In this document: piece by piece, positions 1 through 8,040 of the stretch
How positions within the stretch are numbered: position 1 is the first letter of the stretch
Layout: every line of letters starts with the position of its first letter
Origin: Pseudorhodoferax sp. Leaf267
GTDB lineage: Bacteria; Pseudomonadota; Gammaproteobacteria; Burkholderiales; Burkholderiaceae_C
Reading direction: 5' to 3'
Assembly (NCBI RefSeq): GCF_001422405.1
Contig: NZ_LMMV01000002.1
Location: 186,001 to 250,000, forward strand
DNA length: 64,000 bases
Translations under genes and position numbers: made by a program
Notes under the pieces: model-generated
What the model was told of the DNA's origin: nothing
What the model saw: only the letters and a program-made list of their open reading frames with translations
Databases searched by the model: none

Positions 1-480
1 CTGCGCCACGTCTTCGCCGAAGGACTTGGACAGGCCGTAGTAACCGTCGGGCCGGCGCAGCGCCGACGCGTCCAGCGCCTCGGTCTGCTTGTGAAATCCG
101 ATCACGTGGTTGGAGCTGGCGAACACCACGCGCTTCACGCCATGGCGGCGCGCGGCCTCGTACAGGTGGAAGACCCCCTTGATGTTGGCCTCCAGGATCT
201 CCTCGAACGGCCGCTCCACCGAGACGCCGCCCAGGTGCACGATGGCGTCGCAGCCGGCCACCAGCGCATCGACGGCCGCCTTGTCGGCCAGGTTGCAGGG
301 CACGACCTCCTCATGCGCGCCGCGCGGCTCGCCGAGCGCGGCGATGTCGGACAGGCGCAGCGTCTGCGCGAAGGGCACGAGGCGTTCGCGCAGCACCTTG
401 CCCAGGCCGCCGGCGGCGCCGGTCAGGAGCAGGCGCTGCAAACGGGCGGGCGCTGGATCGGAAGGCTTGAGTGTGGACAT
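1..480 (-). CDS. udh: NAD-dependent uronate dehydrogenase-like epimerase/dehydratase (partial, 3' end outside window)
   Basis: This is a short-chain, extended-type Rossmann protein of which the first 160 residues are visible. A TGAAGGLG nucleotide-binding loop lies near residue 20 and a YGLSK catalytic Tyr/Lys pair near residue 150. The family includes UDP-sugar epimerases and uronate dehydrogenase, which oxidises glucuronate or galacturonate to the aldarolactone. Uronate dehydrogenase is the better reading because the neighbours encode the rest of the oxidative glucarate pathway. The start at 480 fits the conserved N-terminus. A perfect LacI-type palindrome lies 37 bp upstream. The C-terminus runs off the window, so substrate specificity is inferred from context only. 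Confidence 0.75.
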   Translation of the reverse strand, partial: MSTLKPSDPAPARLQRLLLTGAAGGLGKVLRERLVPFAQTLRLSDIAALGEPRGAHEEVVPCNLADKAAVDALVAGCDAIVHLGGVSVERPFEEILEANIKGVFHLYEAARRHGVKRVVFASSNHVIGFHKQTEALDASALRRPDGYYGLSKSFGEDVAQ

Positions 481-516
481 GAGGCTGGCCGTTGGAATCT
501 GGGTTTTTGGAAACCA

Positions 517-530
517 GGTAAACGTTTACC
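517..530. promoter_or_regulatory. Perfect palindromic LacI-family operator
   Basis: GGTAAACGTTTACC is a perfect 14-bp palindrome with the central CG typical of LacI/GalR-family operators. It sits between the end of the lacI-type gene and the start of the uronate dehydrogenase gene. The adjacent LacI-family protein is the obvious candidate ligand; binding is inferred. Confidence 0.8.
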
Positions 531-607
531 CGATCGCTAAAAAAATTCGCCACGAGGGGCAGGGGCTCGATGTTCGGGCGCAGTGGCGGCGCCGTCAAGA
601 CGCTTTT

Positions 608-621
608 GCTAAGCGTTTACC
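608..621. promoter_or_regulatory. Second, degenerate LacI-type operator overlapping the lacI stop codon
   Basis: GCTAAGCGTTTACC matches the palindrome at 517-530 at 11 of 14 positions, keeping one half-site (CGTTTACC) intact. On the minus strand it encodes the last codons and the TAG stop of the LacI-type regulator. It lies 91 bp from the perfect operator, a spacing that would allow looping. Its function is an inference. Confidence 0.45.
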
Positions 622-1631
622 CTGGGTTTTCGGGCCCGGGTGGATTCGCGTGCGACGACGCGGCTTTGCAGGATGTCGTCCTCCGGCGCCGTGGTCTCGC
701 CCTTGATCACGCCCAGCAGCCGGCGCATGGCCAGCTCGCCCGTGGCCTCGCCCATCATGTCCACACTGGTCAGCGCCGGGCTCACCAGGCGGCCGTAGGC
801 GATGTTGTCGAAGCCGGCCACCGAGACCTGCTCGGGCACCTTGATGCCCAGCGACTTGGCCTCCAGCAAGATGCCCATGGCCAGCAGATCGTTGTAGGCC
901 ACGATGGCATCGTCCAGGCCCTGCGACAGCAGGATGGTGGAGGCCAGGCGCTCGCCTTCCTCGGTGGAGGGCGCGCCGGCATCGAACACGCGCAGCGACA
1001 GATCGGCACCCTCGAACGCATGGCGCAGGCCGTGCTCGCGTTCCACGCTCCAGCGCGCGCCCGAGAAGCCCAGGTAGCTGATCTTGCGGTGCCCCAGGTC
1101 GCGCAGGTGGCGGCCCAGCATCACGCCGGCCGTGTAGTTGTCGCAGCCCACGCTGTGGTGTTCGGCATAGCTCGAGGGCCGGCCATAGAACACCACCGGC
1201 GTGCCGCTCTGGAACAGGGTTTCGATGACGGGCGCCGGCAGCCGCGAGCTGACGATCAGTCCGTCGACGCGTCGGAACAGCGACTGCAACACGCTCAATT
1301 CCGGCGAGGTGCTCTCGGCCGCGTCCGCGATGATGAGGTTCAGCGCCGCGCCGGCTGCCACGCGCGAGGCGCCCTTCACGAGGCTGGTGAAGTAGGGGTT
1401 GCGGATGTCCAGGATGATGACGCCGACGTTGCCGGTCTTGCCGGTGATCATGCCGCGCGCCATCGGGTTCAGCGAATAGCCCAGCTCGCGCACCGCGCGC
1501 GCCAGGCGGGCCTCCACCTCGGCCGTGAAGCGCTGGTTGCCGTTGACGAACTTGGAGACGGTCGCGGTCGAGACCTGTGCCGCTTCGGCGACATCTTTGA
1601 GGGTGGCGGCGCGCCGGCGCGGGACGTTCAT
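609..1631 (-). CDS. LacI-family transcriptional regulator
   Basis: This 340-residue regulator has an N-terminal LacI helix-turn-helix (ATLKDVAEAAQVSTATVSKF, residues 9-28) and a hinge, followed by a periplasmic-binding-protein-like effector domain. The start at 1631 places the helix-turn-helix at the normal distance from the N-terminus; the frame stays open further upstream, but that extension is low-complexity. It is transcribed toward uronate dehydrogenase and diverges from the FadR-type gene. The palindromes at 517 and 608 fit the family's operator pattern, so it probably represses hexuronate catabolism with a sugar acid as inducer. The effector is not deducible from sequence. Confidence 0.9.
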   Translation of the reverse strand: MNVPRRRAATLKDVAEAAQVSTATVSKFVNGNQRFTAEVEARLARAVRELGYSLNPMARGMITGKTGNVGVIILDIRNPYFTSLVKGASRVAAGAALNLIIADAAESTSPELSVLQSLFRRVDGLIVSSRLPAPVIETLFQSGTPVVFYGRPSSYAEHHSVGCDNYTAGVMLGRHLRDLGHRKISYLGFSGARWSVEREHGLRHAFEGADLSLRVFDAGAPSTEEGERLASTILLSQGLDDAIVAYNDLLAMGILLEAKSLGIKVPEQVSVAGFDNIAYGRLVSPALTSVDMMGEATGELAMRRLLGVIKGETTAPEDDILQSRVVARESTRARKPRVNA

Positions 1632-1734
1632 GGGCGGTGCATTCGGTGGATGGCAGGGGCCCGACGATGCCACAGCCGCGCGGCGACGGGGCGTGGAATG
1701 CGCGGTGGCTCGCCCGGACGTGGTCTTGTCATAA

Positions 1735-1764
1735 GTTGTCATACAACAGCGGCGGGACTATCAT
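1735..1764 (+). promoter_or_regulatory. Promoter and overlapping GntR-type operator for the FadR-family gene
   Basis: TTGTCA (1736-1741) and TATCAT (1759-1764) are separated by 17 bp, a near-consensus sigma70 promoter. The inverted repeat GTTGT-CAT-ACAAC (1735-1747) covers the -35 element and resembles FadR-subfamily GntR sites (TTGT/ACAA arms). Transcription should begin about 7 nt after the -10, at or next to the ATG at 1771, predicting a leaderless message. Autoregulation is inferred. Confidence 0.6.
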
Positions 1765-1770
1765 GGCCGC

Positions 1771-2625
1771 ATGTCCACACTGTCATCGGGGCCTGCCGCC
1801 GGGCCCGAAAACACCGCCGCGGCGCCCGACGCGGCCTCCCAGGCAGCCGTGTTCGGCAGCGCCGCGCCGCGGCGCCGTTCGCGCGGGCTGGCGCACGGCC
1901 TGGTGGATGACCTGGGCGAGAAGATCCGCGGCCAGCAGCTGCGCCCTGGCGACAAGCTGCCCACCGAGTCGGCCATCATGCAGGCCTATGGCGTGAGCCG
2001 CACGGTGGTGCGCGAGGCGCTGTCCAAGCTGCAGGCCTCCGGCCTGGTGGAAACGCACCATGGCGTCGGCACCTTCGTGCTGCAGCCGCGCGCGGCGGGC
2101 ATGTTCCGGCTGGACCCGGCCGACATCGCCACCACCGTCGACGTGCTGGCCGTGCTGGAGCTGCGCATCAGCCTGGAGACCGAATCGGCCGGCCTGGCGG
2201 CCCTGCGCCGCACCGAGGAGCACCTGGCCGGCATGCGCCAGGCACTGGACGAATTCGAAAGCAGCGTGGCCGCGTCGGGGGATTCGGTGTCGGCCGATTT
2301 CCGCTTCCACCTGCAGATCGCGCAGGCCACGGGCAACCCGTACTTCGCCGACATCATGAGCCACCTGGGCACGACCATCATCCCGCGCACGCGCGTCAAC
2401 GCGATCCGCAACCACGACCGGCGCGGCGAATACCTGGTGCGCGTCAACCGCGAGCACGAGGAGATCTACGCCGCCATCGCGCGGCGCGATCCCGACTCGG
2501 CGCGTGCCGCCATGCGCATCCACCTGACCAACAGCCGCGAGCGCCTGCGCCTGGCCCAGCAGGCCGCCAAGGACGAGGCGCAGCAGGGCGGGACCACGGG
2601 CGCCGCCGAGCCGGCGGCCCGCTGA
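1771..2625 (+). CDS. GntR-family (FadR subfamily, FCD domain) regulator
   Basis: This 284-residue protein has a winged helix-turn-helix at about residues 35-105 (LPTESAIMQAYGVSRTVVRE) and an all-helical FCD effector domain after about residue 120. FadR-subfamily members commonly sense carboxylates, including uronates and aldarates. It lies divergent to the LacI regulator and upstream of the Bug receptor/kdgD operon, so it probably controls the glucarate genes. The proline/alanine-rich first 30 residues are unusual, and an internal start would also be possible. The upstream promoter geometry supports the ATG at 1771. Confidence 0.88.
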   Translation: MSTLSSGPAAGPENTAAAPDAASQAAVFGSAAPRRRSRGLAHGLVDDLGEKIRGQQLRPGDKLPTESAIMQAYGVSRTVVREALSKLQASGLVETHHGVGTFVLQPRAAGMFRLDPADIATTVDVLAVLELRISLETESAGLAALRRTEEHLAGMRQALDEFESSVAASGDSVSADFRFHLQIAQATGNPYFADIMSHLGTTIIPRTRVNAIRNHDRRGEYLVRVNREHEEIYAAIARRDPDSARAAMRIHLTNSRERLRLAQQAAKDEAQQGGTTGAAEPAAR

Positions 2626-2727
2626 GCCGTTGCAAAGAAATACTTGGCAGCGTCCGCGATTGGTTGTACGATGACTGACGACGACGCGCTGGCGCTCGTC
2701 GCACCCGCATCCAACCGGAGACACCCC

Positions 2728-3699
2728 ATGGGTCTGAATCGTCGTGACATTCTTCTGGGCGCTGGCGCGCTCGCGAGCGGCCTGCCCCTGGCCGCCCAGA
2801 CCAAGGACTGGCCGAACAAGCCCATCCGCATCGTCGTGCCCTACCCACCCGGCGGCTCGTCGGACATCATTGCGCGCGCCGTCAGCGTGCAGCTGGCCGA
2901 GCTGCTGAAGACCACCGTGCTCGTGGAGAACAAGCCCGGCGCCAACGGCAACCTGGGTGCCGATTTCGTCGCCAAGTCCGCACCCGATGGCTACACCCTG
3001 CTGCTGTGCGACGTGGGCGCGCTGGCCATCAGCCCCTCGGTCTACACCAAGCTGCCATTCGACCCGTCCAAGGACCTGCGTGGCGTGACCATGCTGGCCT
3101 ATTCGCCGCACCTGCTGGTGGTGCACCCCTCCGTCAAGGCCAACAACTTGAAGGAGCTGGTCGCGCTGTCCAAGACCAAGGACCTGAACTTCGCCGTGAC
3201 GGCCAGCGGCAGCGCGCCGCACTTGGCCGGCGTGGCGCTGGAACGTGCCAGCGGCGCCAAGTGGGTCTACGTGCCCTACAAGGGCGGCGTGCAGGCCATC
3301 CAGGACACCGTGGGCGGCCAGACCGATGTGCTGATGAATGGCATGCTGGCCACGCTGCCGCATGTGCAGAGCGGCAAGCTCAAGCTGCTGGGCGTGTCCA
3401 AGTCCACGCGCATGCCGCTGGTGGGTGACACGCCCACCATCGCCGAGCAAGGCGTGCCGGGCTACGAGTCCGGCACCTGGCAGGGCGTGCGCGTGGCGCG
3501 CGGCACGCCGGACGCCATCGTCAACAAGCTCAACCAGGCGCTGATCACCGTGATCCGCTCGGCCGACATCCGCTCGCGCCTGGCCGGGCAGGGCGCCGAG
3601 GTCGTGACCATGGCGCCGGCCGAGGAAGAGCAGTTCTTCGCCAAGGAGCGTGCCCGCTGGGCTGCCGTGGTGAAGGCCGCCGACATCAAGCTTGACTGA
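2728..3699 (+). CDS. Bug-family tripartite tricarboxylate transporter substrate-binding protein
   Basis: This 323-residue periplasmic receptor has a Tat-like signal peptide (NRRDILLGAGALASG) followed by the Bug hallmark WPNKPIRIVVPYPPGG. The start at 2728 follows a CGGAG-type ribosome site and puts the twin arginine at residues 5-6. Bug proteins capture organic anions and deliver them to TctAB membrane subunits, but no such subunits occur here, as is common for Bordetella/Comamonadaceae Bug genes. It directly precedes the dehydratase gene, so its ligand is plausibly glucarate, galactarate or a related acid. Confidence 0.92.
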   Translation: MGLNRRDILLGAGALASGLPLAAQTKDWPNKPIRIVVPYPPGGSSDIIARAVSVQLAELLKTTVLVENKPGANGNLGADFVAKSAPDGYTLLLCDVGALAISPSVYTKLPFDPSKDLRGVTMLAYSPHLLVVHPSVKANNLKELVALSKTKDLNFAVTASGSAPHLAGVALERASGAKWVYVPYKGGVQAIQDTVGGQTDVLMNGMLATLPHVQSGKLKLLGVSKSTRMPLVGDTPTIAEQGVPGYESGTWQGVRVARGTPDAIVNKLNQALITVIRSADIRSRLAGQGAEVVTMAPAEEEQFFAKERARWAAVVKAADIKLD

Positions 3700-3708
3700 C
3701 CCCCGTTT

Positions 3709-3764
3709 GGACTTCTCACTGCGTGTAGAAGTCCCATCCCCCCTCAGGGGGCGCCGCCAGCGGC
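3709..3764. repeat. REP-like block of three consecutive hairpins
   Basis: Three perfect stems follow one another: GGACTTCT (3709-3716) with AGAAGTCC (3727-3734), CCCCC (3739-3743) with GGGGG (3747-3751), and GCCGC (3753-3757) with GCGGC (3760-3764). GC-rich sequence with further partial symmetry continues to about 3820. The block sits between the receptor and dehydratase genes and may protect or partly terminate the transcript. It resembles intergenic palindromic repeats of Comamonadaceae, which is from memory and not verified. Confidence 0.6.
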
Positions 3765-3870
3765 CTGGCAGAGCCAGATCCGCGGCGTCTGCTGGCATGG
3801 CCTGCTCCGCGGCCGCCTGATCTGTTGCACGCAAAGCCGTTTGCTTTCTTTTCTACTCGAGGACACCAAC

Positions 3871-4782
3871 ATGAATCCGCAAGAACTCAAATCCATCATG
3901 GGCTCCGGCCTGCTGTCGTTCCCGATCACCGACTTCGACGAGCAGGGCAACTTCCGCCCCAAGACCTACATCGAGCGACTGGAATGGCTCGCACCCTACG
4001 GCGCCAGCGCGCTATTCGCAGCCGGCGGCACGGGCGAATACTTCTCGCTGGCCGGTGAGGAATACAGCCAGGTCATCAAGACCGCGGTCGAGACCTGCCG
4101 CGGCAAGGTGCCGATCATTGCCGGCGCCGGCGGCCCCACGCGCATGGCCATCGCCCATGCCCAGGAAGCCGAGCGCCTGGGCGCCCACGGCATCCTGCTG
4201 CTGCCGCACTACCTGACCGAAGCCGGCCAGGAAGGCTTGGTCGAGCATGTGGCCCAGGTCTGCAAGAGCGTGAAGTTCGGCGTCATCGTCTACAACCGCG
4301 ACCGCACCAAGCTCACGCCGAAATCGCTGATCGAGCTGGCCGAGCGCTGCCCCAACCTAGTCGGCTTCAAGGACGGCGTGGGCAACATCGAGACCATGTC
4401 CTCGATCTTCATGGCGCTGGGCGACCGCTTCGCCTACCTGGGCGGCCTGCCCACGGCCGAGGTCTATGCCGCGGCCTACAAGGCACTCGGCACGCCGGTG
4501 TACTCGTCGGCCGTGTTCAACTTCATCCCCAAGACGGCGATGGACTTCTACCATGCGGTCGCCAACGACGACATGGCCACGCAGCACAAGCTGCTCAAGG
4601 ACTTCTTCATGCCTTACCTGGCCATCCGCAACCGCGTGGAAGGCTACGGCGTCAGCATCATCAAGGCCGGCGCCAAGATCGTCGGCCATGACGGCGGCCC
4701 GGTGCGCGCACCGCTGTCCGACCTCAAGCCCGGCGAGATGGAAGAGCTGGCGGTGCTGATCAAGAAGCTCGGCCCGCAGTAA
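3871..4782 (+). CDS. kdgD: 5-dehydro-4-deoxyglucarate dehydratase
   Basis: This 303-residue protein belongs to the dihydrodipicolinate synthase/N-acetylneuraminate lyase superfamily. The Schiff-base lysine is K167 in [10 protein letters not shown], the catalytic tyrosine is Y141 (VIVYNRD), and the substrate loop AGGTGEYFS is near residue 51. It dehydrates and decarboxylates 5-dehydro-4-deoxyglucarate to 2,5-dioxopentanoate, which the aldehyde dehydrogenase downstream oxidises to 2-oxoglutarate. The start at 3871 follows CGAGGACA. Pathway genes on both sides make the assignment strong. Confidence 0.93.
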   Translation: MNPQELKSIMGSGLLSFPITDFDEQGNFRPKTYIERLEWLAPYGASALFAAGGTGEYFSLAGEEYSQVIKTAVETCRGKVPIIAGAGGPTRMAIAHAQEAERLGAHGILLLPHYLTEAGQEGLVEHVAQVCKSVKFGVIVYNRDRTKLTPKSLIELAERCPNLVGFKDGVGNIETMSSIFMALGDRFAYLGGLPTAEVYAAAYKALGTPVYSSAVFNFIPKTAMDFYHAVANDDMATQHKLLKDFFMPYLAIRNRVEGYGVSIIKAGAKIVGHDGGPVRAPLSDLKPGEMEELAVLIKKLGPQ

Positions 4783-4833
4783 GCCGCCCGCGGCGCTGCA
4801 CCCAGAACAATCCACAACAGAGGAGACAAGCAG

Positions 4834-5283
4834 ATGATGCGCAAACTGTTCCTGACGGCGGCCGCGGCCGCCCTGGTCGCCGGCTGTGCCGGCATGCCCG
4901 CGGGCGGCGGCACCAACGATGCCGCCGCCGTGGCTGCCGCTGCCGAGAAGCTGCGCGTGGCCATGGTCGACCCCACGCGCCCTGCGCTGGATGCACTGGT
5001 GGCCGACGACCTCAGTTACGGCCACTCGGCAGGCAAGGTCGACACCAAGGCCAGCTTCATCGCCGACCTGATGGACGGCAAGTCCGACTTCGTGACGATC
5101 GCCATCAGCGAGCAGACCATCAAGCTCGTGGGCGACGTGGCCATCGTGCGGCACACGCTCACGGCCGACACGCTGGACGCAGGCAAGCCGGGCAAGGTCA
5201 ACATCAAGATCCTGGGTGTATGGCAAAAGCAGGGCGGACAGTGGAAACTGCTGGCCCGCCAGGCCGTGCGCCCGCCGGTCTGA
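4834..5283 (+). CDS. SnoaL/DUF4440-like lipoprotein
   Basis: This 149-residue protein begins with a lipoprotein signal ([15 protein letters not shown]) whose lipid-modified cysteine is C18. After an Ala/Gly-rich linker comes a compact domain of about 115 residues with the nuclear-transport-factor-2 pattern ([26 protein letters not shown] near its start and [14 protein letters not shown] near the end). NTF2-like proteins include small hydrolases, isomerases and ligand-binding proteins. It is co-directional with kdgD and gudD, 51 bp after the first and 23 bp before the second. A role in handling a sugar-acid lactone outside the cytoplasm is only a guess. Confidence 0.75.
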   Translation: MMRKLFLTAAAAALVAGCAGMPAGGGTNDAAAVAAAAEKLRVAMVDPTRPALDALVADDLSYGHSAGKVDTKASFIADLMDGKSDFVTIAISEQTIKLVGDVAIVRHTLTADTLDAGKPGKVNIKILGVWQKQGGQWKLLARQAVRPPV

Positions 5284-5306
5284 TCCTTCGCTCACCAGGA
5301 AGCCCG

Positions 5307-6520
5307 ATGTCCACCCCCATCGTCACCGAACTGCGTGTCGTGCCCGTCGCGGGCCACGACGACATGCTGATGAACCTCTCGGGCGCGCACGGCCCGTTCT
5401 TCACGCGCAACATCCTGATCCTCAAGGACAACGCCGGTAACACCGGCGTGGGCGAAGTGCCCGGCGGCGAGAAGATCCGCCAGACGCTGGACGATGCGCG
5501 AGGCCTCATCGTGGGCCAGCCCATCGGCAACTGGCAGGCCGTGCTGAACGCCATGCGCACGCAGTTCGCCGAGCGCGACGCGGGCGGGCGCGGCACCCAG
5601 ACCTTCGACCTGCGCGTGGCCATCCACCATGACCCCGGCCGCCATCGTGCGCCTGGCCGAGGCCGCGCAGGAGCGCTACGGCTTCCAGGACTTCAAGCTC
5701 AAGGGCGGCGTGCTGGCCGGCGACGACGAGGTCGATGCCGTCACCGCGCTGCACGAACGCTTCCCCGAGGCCCGCGTCACGCTCGACCCGAACGGCGGCT
5801 GGCTCCTGAAAGACGCCATCCGCTTGGGCCAGCGCATGCGCGGCGTGGTCGCCTATGCCGAAGACCCCTGCGGTGCCGAAGGCGTGTTCTCGGGTCGCGA
5901 AGTCATGGCCGAGTTCCGCCGCGCCACCGGCCTGCCCACGGCCACCAACATGGTCGCCACCGACTGGCGCGAGATGGTGCACAGCCTGTCGCTGCAGTCG
6001 CGTCATGGCCGAGTTCCGCCGCGCCACCGGCCTGCCCACGGCCACCAACATGGTCGCCACCGACTGGCGCGAGATGGTGCACAGCCTGTCGCTGCAGTCG
6101 GTCGACATCCCGCTGGCCGACCCGCATTTCTGGACCATGGCCGGCTCGGTGCGCGTGGCCCAGCTGTGCCAGGCCTTCGGCCTCACGTGGGGCTCGCACA
6201 GCAACAACCATTTCGACATCTCGCTGGCCATGTTCACGCACGTGGGCGCGGCGGCCCCCGGCAAGGTCACGGCCATCGACACGCACTGGATCTGGCAGGA
6301 CGGCCAGCGGCTGACGAAAGAGCCGCTGAAGATCGAAGGCGGCTACGTGCAGGTGCCTAAGAAGCCGGGCCTGGGCGTGGAGCTGGACATGGCCGAGGTC
6401 GAGAAGGCGCACCAGCTGTATTTGAAGCACGGCCTGGGCGCGCGCGACGACGCACAGGCCATGCAGTTCCTCATTCCGAACTGGAAGTTCGACAACAAGC
6501 GGCCGGCCTTGGTCCGCTGA
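5307..6520 (+). pseudogene. gudD: Glucarate dehydratase, disrupted by an internal deletion and a tandem duplication
   Basis: Three frames together encode a glucarate dehydratase of the enolase superfamily. Frame A (5307-about 5628) gives the N-terminal capping domain. Frame B (from 5629) gives the barrel with KLKGG (catalytic Lys), LDPNGG and AEDPCG (metal ligands). Frame C (to 6520) gives GSHSNNH (catalytic His) and the normal C-terminus. About 70 residues expected between the first two pieces are missing. A 99-bp segment (5902-6000) is repeated exactly at 6002-6100 with one extra base, shifting the frame. No full-length enzyme can be made as written. Either the gene is decaying or the assembly is wrong here. 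Confidence 0.88.
5902..6100. repeat. 99-bp exact tandem duplication inside gudD
   Basis: The 99 bases at 5902-6000 recur without mismatch at 6002-6100; the repeat period is 100 because of a single C at 6001. The period is not a multiple of three, so it shifts the glucarate dehydratase frame. The two copies encode the same stretch from MAEFRRATG to SLSLQS. Confidence 0.97.
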
Positions 6521-6536
6521 AAACTGGAGTGAATCG

Positions 6537-7973
6537 ATGGCAAATCATGACAACCTGATCAACGGCGAATGGGTCGCGGGCAAGGCCTACAGCCCCAACC
6601 TGAACCCCAGCAACCTGGCCGACGTGCTGGGCCAGTACACGCAGGGCGATGCGTCGCAGGTCGATGCAGCAGTTGCTGCCGCCACCGCCGCGTTCCCCGC
6701 CTGGGCCACGGGCTCGGTGCAGGCACGCAGCGATGCACTGGACAAGATCGGCACCGAGATCCTGGCGCGCAAGGAAGAGCTGGGCACGCTGCTGGCGCGC
6801 GAAGAGGGCAAGACCAAGGCCGAGGGCATGGGCGAAGCCGCCCGCGCCGGCCAGATCTTCAAGTTTTTTGCCGGTGAATGCTTGCGCCTGTCGGGCGAGA
6901 CGCTGCCCTCGGTGCGCCCCGGCATTGGCGTGGAAATCACGCGCGAGCCCGTCGGCGTCGTCGGCCTGATCACGCCCTGGAACTTCCCCATCGCGATTCC
7001 CGCATGGAAGATCGCGCCGGCGCTGGCCTTCGGCAACTGCGTGGTCCTGAAGCCCGCCGACCTCGTGCCCGGCAGCGCCTGGGCGCTGGCCGAAATCATC
7101 AGCCGCTCGGGCATCCCGGCGGGCGTGTTCAACCTGGTGATGGGCCGCGGCAGCGTGATCGGCAATGCGCTGGTCGGCCATGCCGGCATCCACGCCATCA
7201 GCTTCACCGGCTCCACCGGCGTGGGCCGTGCCATCGCGCTGGAATGCGTGAAGGCCGGCAAGAAGGTGCAGCTCGAGATGGGCGGCAAGAACCCTCAGAT
7301 CGTGCTGGACGACGCCGACCTGAACCAGGCCGTGGAACTGAGCGTGCAAAGCGCGTTCTACTCCACGGGCCAGCGCTGCACGGCATCGAGCCGCCTCATC
7401 GTCACCGACGGCATCTACCCCAAGTTCATCGAGGCGATGCAAGCGCGCATGGCCAAGATCAAGGTGGGCGACGCACTGGCGCAAGGCACGGACATCGGCC
7501 CCGTCTCCAGCCAAAGCCAGCTCGACCAGGACCTGGAATACATCGCCATCGGCAAGGGCGAAGGCGCCACGCTGGCCGCAGGCGGTGAGCGCCTGAAGCT
7601 GGACACGGACGGCTTCTACATGAGCCCCGCGCTGTTCAGCGAAAGCGCCAAGACCATGCGCATCAACAAGGAAGAAATCTTCGGCCCTGTTGCCAGCGTG
7701 ATCCGCGTGAAGGACTACGAAGAAGCGCTGGCCACGGCCAACGACACCGAGTTCGGCCTGTCCGCCGGCATCGCCACCACCAGCCTGAAGTACGCCACGC
7801 ACTTCAAGCGCCACAGCCAGGCCGGCATGGTGATGGTGAACCTGCCGACCGCGGGCGTGGATTACCACGTGCCGTTCGGTGGCCGCAAGGGTTCGAGCTA
7901 CGGCCCGCGCGAGCAGGGCAAGTACGCGCAGGAGTTCTTCACCACGGTGAAGACGGCGTACACGCTGGCCTGA
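6537..7973 (+). CDS. 2,5-dioxovalerate (alpha-ketoglutarate semialdehyde) dehydrogenase
   Basis: This 478-residue aldehyde dehydrogenase contains the family landmarks PWNFP (substrate/cofactor channel), E247 in LEMGGKNP (general base) and C281 in GQRCTA (nucleophile). It oxidises 2,5-dioxopentanoate to 2-oxoglutarate with NAD(P)+, the last step of oxidative glucarate/galactarate breakdown. It starts 16 bp after the gudD remnant and ends just before a strong terminator, so it closes the operon. The exact substrate follows from context rather than sequence, since related enzymes serve other semialdehydes. Confidence 0.9.
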   Translation: MANHDNLINGEWVAGKAYSPNLNPSNLADVLGQYTQGDASQVDAAVAAATAAFPAWATGSVQARSDALDKIGTEILARKEELGTLLAREEGKTKAEGMGEAARAGQIFKFFAGECLRLSGETLPSVRPGIGVEITREPVGVVGLITPWNFPIAIPAWKIAPALAFGNCVVLKPADLVPGSAWALAEIISRSGIPAGVFNLVMGRGSVIGNALVGHAGIHAISFTGSTGVGRAIALECVKAGKKVQLEMGGKNPQIVLDDADLNQAVELSVQSAFYSTGQRCTASSRLIVTDGIYPKFIEAMQARMAKIKVGDALAQGTDIGPVSSQSQLDQDLEYIAIGKGEGATLAAGGERLKLDTDGFYMSPALFSESAKTMRINKEEIFGPVASVIRVKDYEEALATANDTEFGLSAGIATTSLKYATHFKRHSQAGMVMVNLPTAGVDYHVPFGGRKGSSYGPREQGKYAQEFFTTVKTAYTLA

Positions 7974-7989
7974 TCGACTCAGCCTGACG

Positions 7990-8023
7990 ACGGCGCGGCA
8001 GCTTCGGCGGCCGCGCCGTTTTT
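7990..8023 (+). terminator. Rho-independent terminator of the glucarate operon
   Basis: The arms ACGGCGCGGC (7990-7999) and GCCGCGCCGT (8010-8019) pair perfectly over 10 bp around a 10-nt loop and run into a T-tract (8019-8023). It lies 16 bp after the aldehyde dehydrogenase stop. It could also stop convergent transcription from the minus-strand cluster only weakly, because no matching A-tract precedes it. Confidence 0.9.
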
Positions 8024-8040
8024 CCGTTTGCGCCAGGTGT

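Noticed and set aside
5902-6100. Insertion sequence in gudD
   Set aside because: The repeat is only a direct copy of adjacent coding sequence, with no terminal inverted repeats or transposase.
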